A stretch of 64,000 bases of DNA from contig JBAMJV010003078.1 of assembly GCA_037951105.1 (NCBI GenBank), positions 62,001 through 126,000 of the forward strand. Direction: 5' to 3'. Within the stretch, counting starts at the first letter, position 1. Each line of letters begins with the position of its first letter. The translations under genes were made by a program, and so were the position numbers. Positions 60,906 through 64,000 of the stretch are shown here, in pieces. The stretch comes from Echinarachnius parma (Eukaryota; Echinodermata; Echinoidea; Clypeasteroida; Echinarachniidae). The notes under the pieces were generated by a model. It was given only the letters and a program-made list of their open reading frames with translations, was not told the DNA's origin and made no database searches.

Positions 60906-62174
60906 ACATACATGTATGAGCTCAGCTGGAGAAACGTACTTCCCTCGCACCTTCCTAATCATTAATGTTCTAGCATGTGGGGTCGGTCTGTGCAAATTTA
61001 TAGCCAGACCAGTTTTGGGGCCAGGATAAGGTTTGACACCCACTTCTTGTATGTGCCAATTGTACTTGGTAGAGACTAGCAAGATAAGTAACTAATGTTA
61101 GTATTCTCTCCAGGGAGTTGAGAAGGAGCGCATGATAAAATTGAACAGTGCCTACATGACAATGCATTTGTTTTAACAAGTACTTTGAGATCTGATTAAC
61201 AAATGAAAGGCACTTTTGAAATGGAAATACACATATTGAATGTACAGATTAAAAAGGAAAGGATACATTTTCCCCAGTCATTGTACTTACATGTAGTGCA
61301 GAGAATGAATGATATTTGTTTGTTTACTTCATCCAATCCATGAAGATTTGGTTTGAATTTGATCTGTGCAAAGCTTTCTGTTTTGTACAACTACTACACT
61401 CTACAGTTACTACAGTTGACTGCTCCAATGTATTATAAACCAATTGAAATTGTCAGACATTCCAAGCCTCCCACATACCTGTATTATTTCTGGAACAAAT
61501 TTATTTTATGCCACGGTGGATGAGCATAATAAAGTCTACTTCTTTTCACCTAGGGCTAGGCTCACACTACAATGTACACATTTAAAGTTGTTCCATTTTA
61601 AAGTTCACAACAGAAGTTTACAAAGAGTAAAGTACATTCTCAACCACAACCTGTTATCATGACAAGTTTTCTGAACGCAAATAGAAACCCAACATAAGCG
61701 TCAAAGGTCCGATATCAAAATAATTGATGATCAAATATATTTCATCTGAATGAAACAGAAACATCACACTTCAGTACTTTGGATAAAGTGAGACTTTGAT
61801 CAGTGCTTTAGTTGTCAATATTTACTACAAGTACGGTCTCTTTATAGTTCTTCTGCGATGTAATAAAACGGGTTAACGATTTCCATTACAGACTACAGTA
61901 CAATACGACCGACGTGGCCAAGTTCTTTTGTTGCCATTTACAGTATGACATGGAAGACTGGGGAATCCCAGGGCTCGCATTGTGAAATGGAATACATATT
62001 AACCGCCTCAAGTTTCAACACAAAGCGTTTCCTTCGTGTAAAGAAAGAATAAGCTGGTACATGTAATATACAATGTAGTTATGTAATACCATGAATGAGC
62101 CTAGAAATAATGATTTTATAAGTTACTTAAATTTCAATGATAGAAATGAACTTTTTCATAGGTTACCAAGATTG

Positions 62175-62640
62175 CAATGCTCGAAACTAACCTTTTGCCT
62201 TGTGGCCCAATCAGGCAAGTAAAAACAAGATTTACCTAAATCTGGCAGCACCCAACAAAAGAAAACATTACAAGCTTTGGTTAAATTTTGTTGGCTTTAC
62301 GGGCCAGTTTTTTATTAATGAAATAATGAAATTAATGAAATATGGTGGCCTGAAACTAATATATTGTGCCAGACGACCTGTGCTTATTTTGAACATTGCC
62401 TATTGGGTAAATATGAACATCGGTGTTGCACACGGCACCTGGTGAGGTTACCTATTGGACAAATAATATCACAAATATTTTCAAGACTCAATTTTGGTGG
62501 CCCAAACACAGAATCAGGTGGCTCCAATAAAAAAAAAAACATCACAAAGTCTATTAACTTTGGTTGCCCAGTTGGGAAGCGAAATTGGGCATTGATGATA
62601 TTTTGGTGGCCCTGGCTGTACAATGTCCAATGTTAATTTT
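62175..62640. mobile_element. Degenerate GGTGGCCC-family element
   Basis: Begins caatgctcgaaactaacc like the internal start block near 8975, with gtggccc blocks at 62203, 62503 and 62605. Decayed, right end not defined. Confidence 0.5.
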
Positions 62641-63090
62641 GACCCCTGTGTATAAATTATGTGTAGAAATTGTTTTTGATGCCTGGAACAAACATCACAA
62701 ACTGCTACAAACATTAGAAGTAGTTTGTAAAGGATGTATTTTGTATTTGTTATGATTAAGCAATTAAACTTTAAAAAAATAGAAACAAATGTATCTTTAG
62801 AACTTCTTTCATGATGCAGTTTTCTAATATTAATAATTCAAAATGGAACTATATGGAGAGGTGAACATTGGTCAATCTTCGGGAACAAAAACATAATTGT
62901 TTGTGTTGGTGAACATTAATCAATACACAAACATAATTGTTTTAAGCATACATAGCTTGCTAGGATAGTGCTATTAAAAATTAATATCACAGAAAAAAAC
63001 AAAACAAAGAATACTGCCTTAAAAGTATGCCAAAACATGATAGACTTCAATTCAATCAATATAAGACATTTATATCATTATTAGGCAGTT

Positions 63091-63138
63091 GGCAGGAGGG
63101 AGGGGGTGGGGGGGGGGGAGGGGGTGGGGGGGGGGGGG
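63091..63138. repeat. G-rich tract
   Basis: Almost continuous G (runs of 5 to 12 broken by single A or T) on the + strand; potential quadruplex sequence. Confidence 0.85.
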
Positions 63139-64000
63139 CTTTTCTTGGATACAGAGCATACACACAAATCGACAAAACATACAACTTAATATCCCTTGCT
63201 CATGCTAGGATTACATTATGACAAAATTAACCATACATCTAGATGCTAAAACTAAAAGTAAACATTTTGCCTTTGTTTGTTTTCCTTACATAATTTGCCT
63301 TTGATGCATTGTAAGGTTATAATTAAACCCATAACATATGTTTGTGACAATTATCCCAAGGTATGCATCTTCATTTCATCAAACCTAACAATATATTCTG
63401 TAATTTAATCCAAATGCTATCTGTAATGGAATTAAACTTGTTTGTAACAGTTTAATCCAAATATAGTACATTACGATGCAAACAAACAACACATCACAAA
63501 AAAGTTGGTGCCAAACTGGGAAAAATCTAAAAAAGGGAAAACTAGAGTGTGCTTTGAATATCATATTTTTGAAATGTTATGATCAGTGGAAGAAAAACAG
63601 AGGGCTCAGGGGGGGAAATAAGCCCCCGAATTTGAAAAAGATATGTAATGAATGCATGTAGAGTTCAATGCAAAACACGTTTTAGAGTGCTATTTTCATG
63701 CAGGAAAGTTTGAGTAGTAGCCCAAGAGGAATATATATACATTTTCAATTTTTCCTCTGGCTATGATAACTTTTTTTTAAGTTTAAGTTTTCAAAAAAGA
63801 TAAAGCATGATAATCAACGCAATACTGTACAATGCAAACACAACATCAATTACAATGTTATATGCATGGATATATACATGTATAAGTATATATTTGGGTA
63901 AACTTTTGGCTTTGCTGGCACGAAATAACTACAAAGTTAATAGCACTTAAATTTAAGAGCATAATGTACTGTTTGTGTACACAAGTTTCTAGGTCTAAAT

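Larger units (their letters stand above)
54800..64000. other. Gene-poor region upstream of TNRC6
   Basis: No exon on either strand could be supported. It may be intergenic or a first intron of TNRC6. It contains tandem repeats and MITEs listed separately, a degenerate GGTGGCCC-type repeat at 62175-62640, and a G-rich tract at 63091-63138. Confidence 0.5.

Noticed and set aside
1..64000. tRNA, rRNA or CRISPR features
   Set aside because: No B-box-like ggttcgaatcc with a foldable context, no rRNA-like sequence and no spaced direct-repeat array were seen by eye; a covariance-model scan was not possible.

Overview
The window looks like nuclear DNA of a marine invertebrate deuterostome, most likely an echinoderm such as a sea urchin. 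It is AT-rich, has small exons in long introns with GT-AG borders, and carries many short foldback transposons (MITEs) and microsatellites. The taxon is inferred from the style of the repeats and the two gene families; no single sequence proves it.

Three genes can be supported. (1) On the + strand at the left edge lies only the last exon (521-639) of a WD40-repeat protein, with a 3'UTR ending near an AATAAA at 1952. (2) On the - strand, 11214 down to 4641, is a complete seven-exon gene for the Rab-like small GTPase IFT27 (187 codons), a subunit of the intraflagellar transport B complex. All splice phases close. (3) On the - strand, from at least 52610 down to 28875, is a TNRC6/GW182 gene, the Argonaute-binding scaffold of microRNA silencing. 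Fourteen phase-consistent exons give 1879 residues with GW-rich, UBA, Q-rich, PAM2 and RRM regions and the terminal LPGDLLG motif. Its start codon was not found. The WD40 gene and IFT27 are convergent; IFT27 and TNRC6 lie in tandem.

Layout: 1-520 intron and repeat; 521-1975 WD40 terminal exon and 3'UTR with two decayed copies of the exon end; 1976-3540 intergenic with MITEs; 3540-4640 an array of about six decayed copies of the IFT27 terminal exon; 4641-11214 IFT27; 11215-12970 intergenic, G/C-tract and repeat rich; 12970-28874 a long exon-free AT-rich stretch downstream of the TNRC6 stop, possibly a very long 3'UTR; 28875-52610 TNRC6; 53860-54800 CpG-dense, probable TNRC6 5' end; 54800-64000 intergenic or first intron, with MITEs and minisatellites and no supported gene.

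The most unusual pattern is repeated local tandem duplication of exons. The terminal exons of both convergent genes and at least three small TNRC6 exons each have decayed copies beside the working exon. One TNRC6 copy (39595-39645) still has both splice sites and an open, frame-preserving 51-nt reading frame. Other points are collagen-like Gly-Pro-Pro tracts inside the GW domain of TNRC6, a MITE whose end abuts a TNRC6 splice donor, and a near-perfect foldback in a TNRC6 intron.
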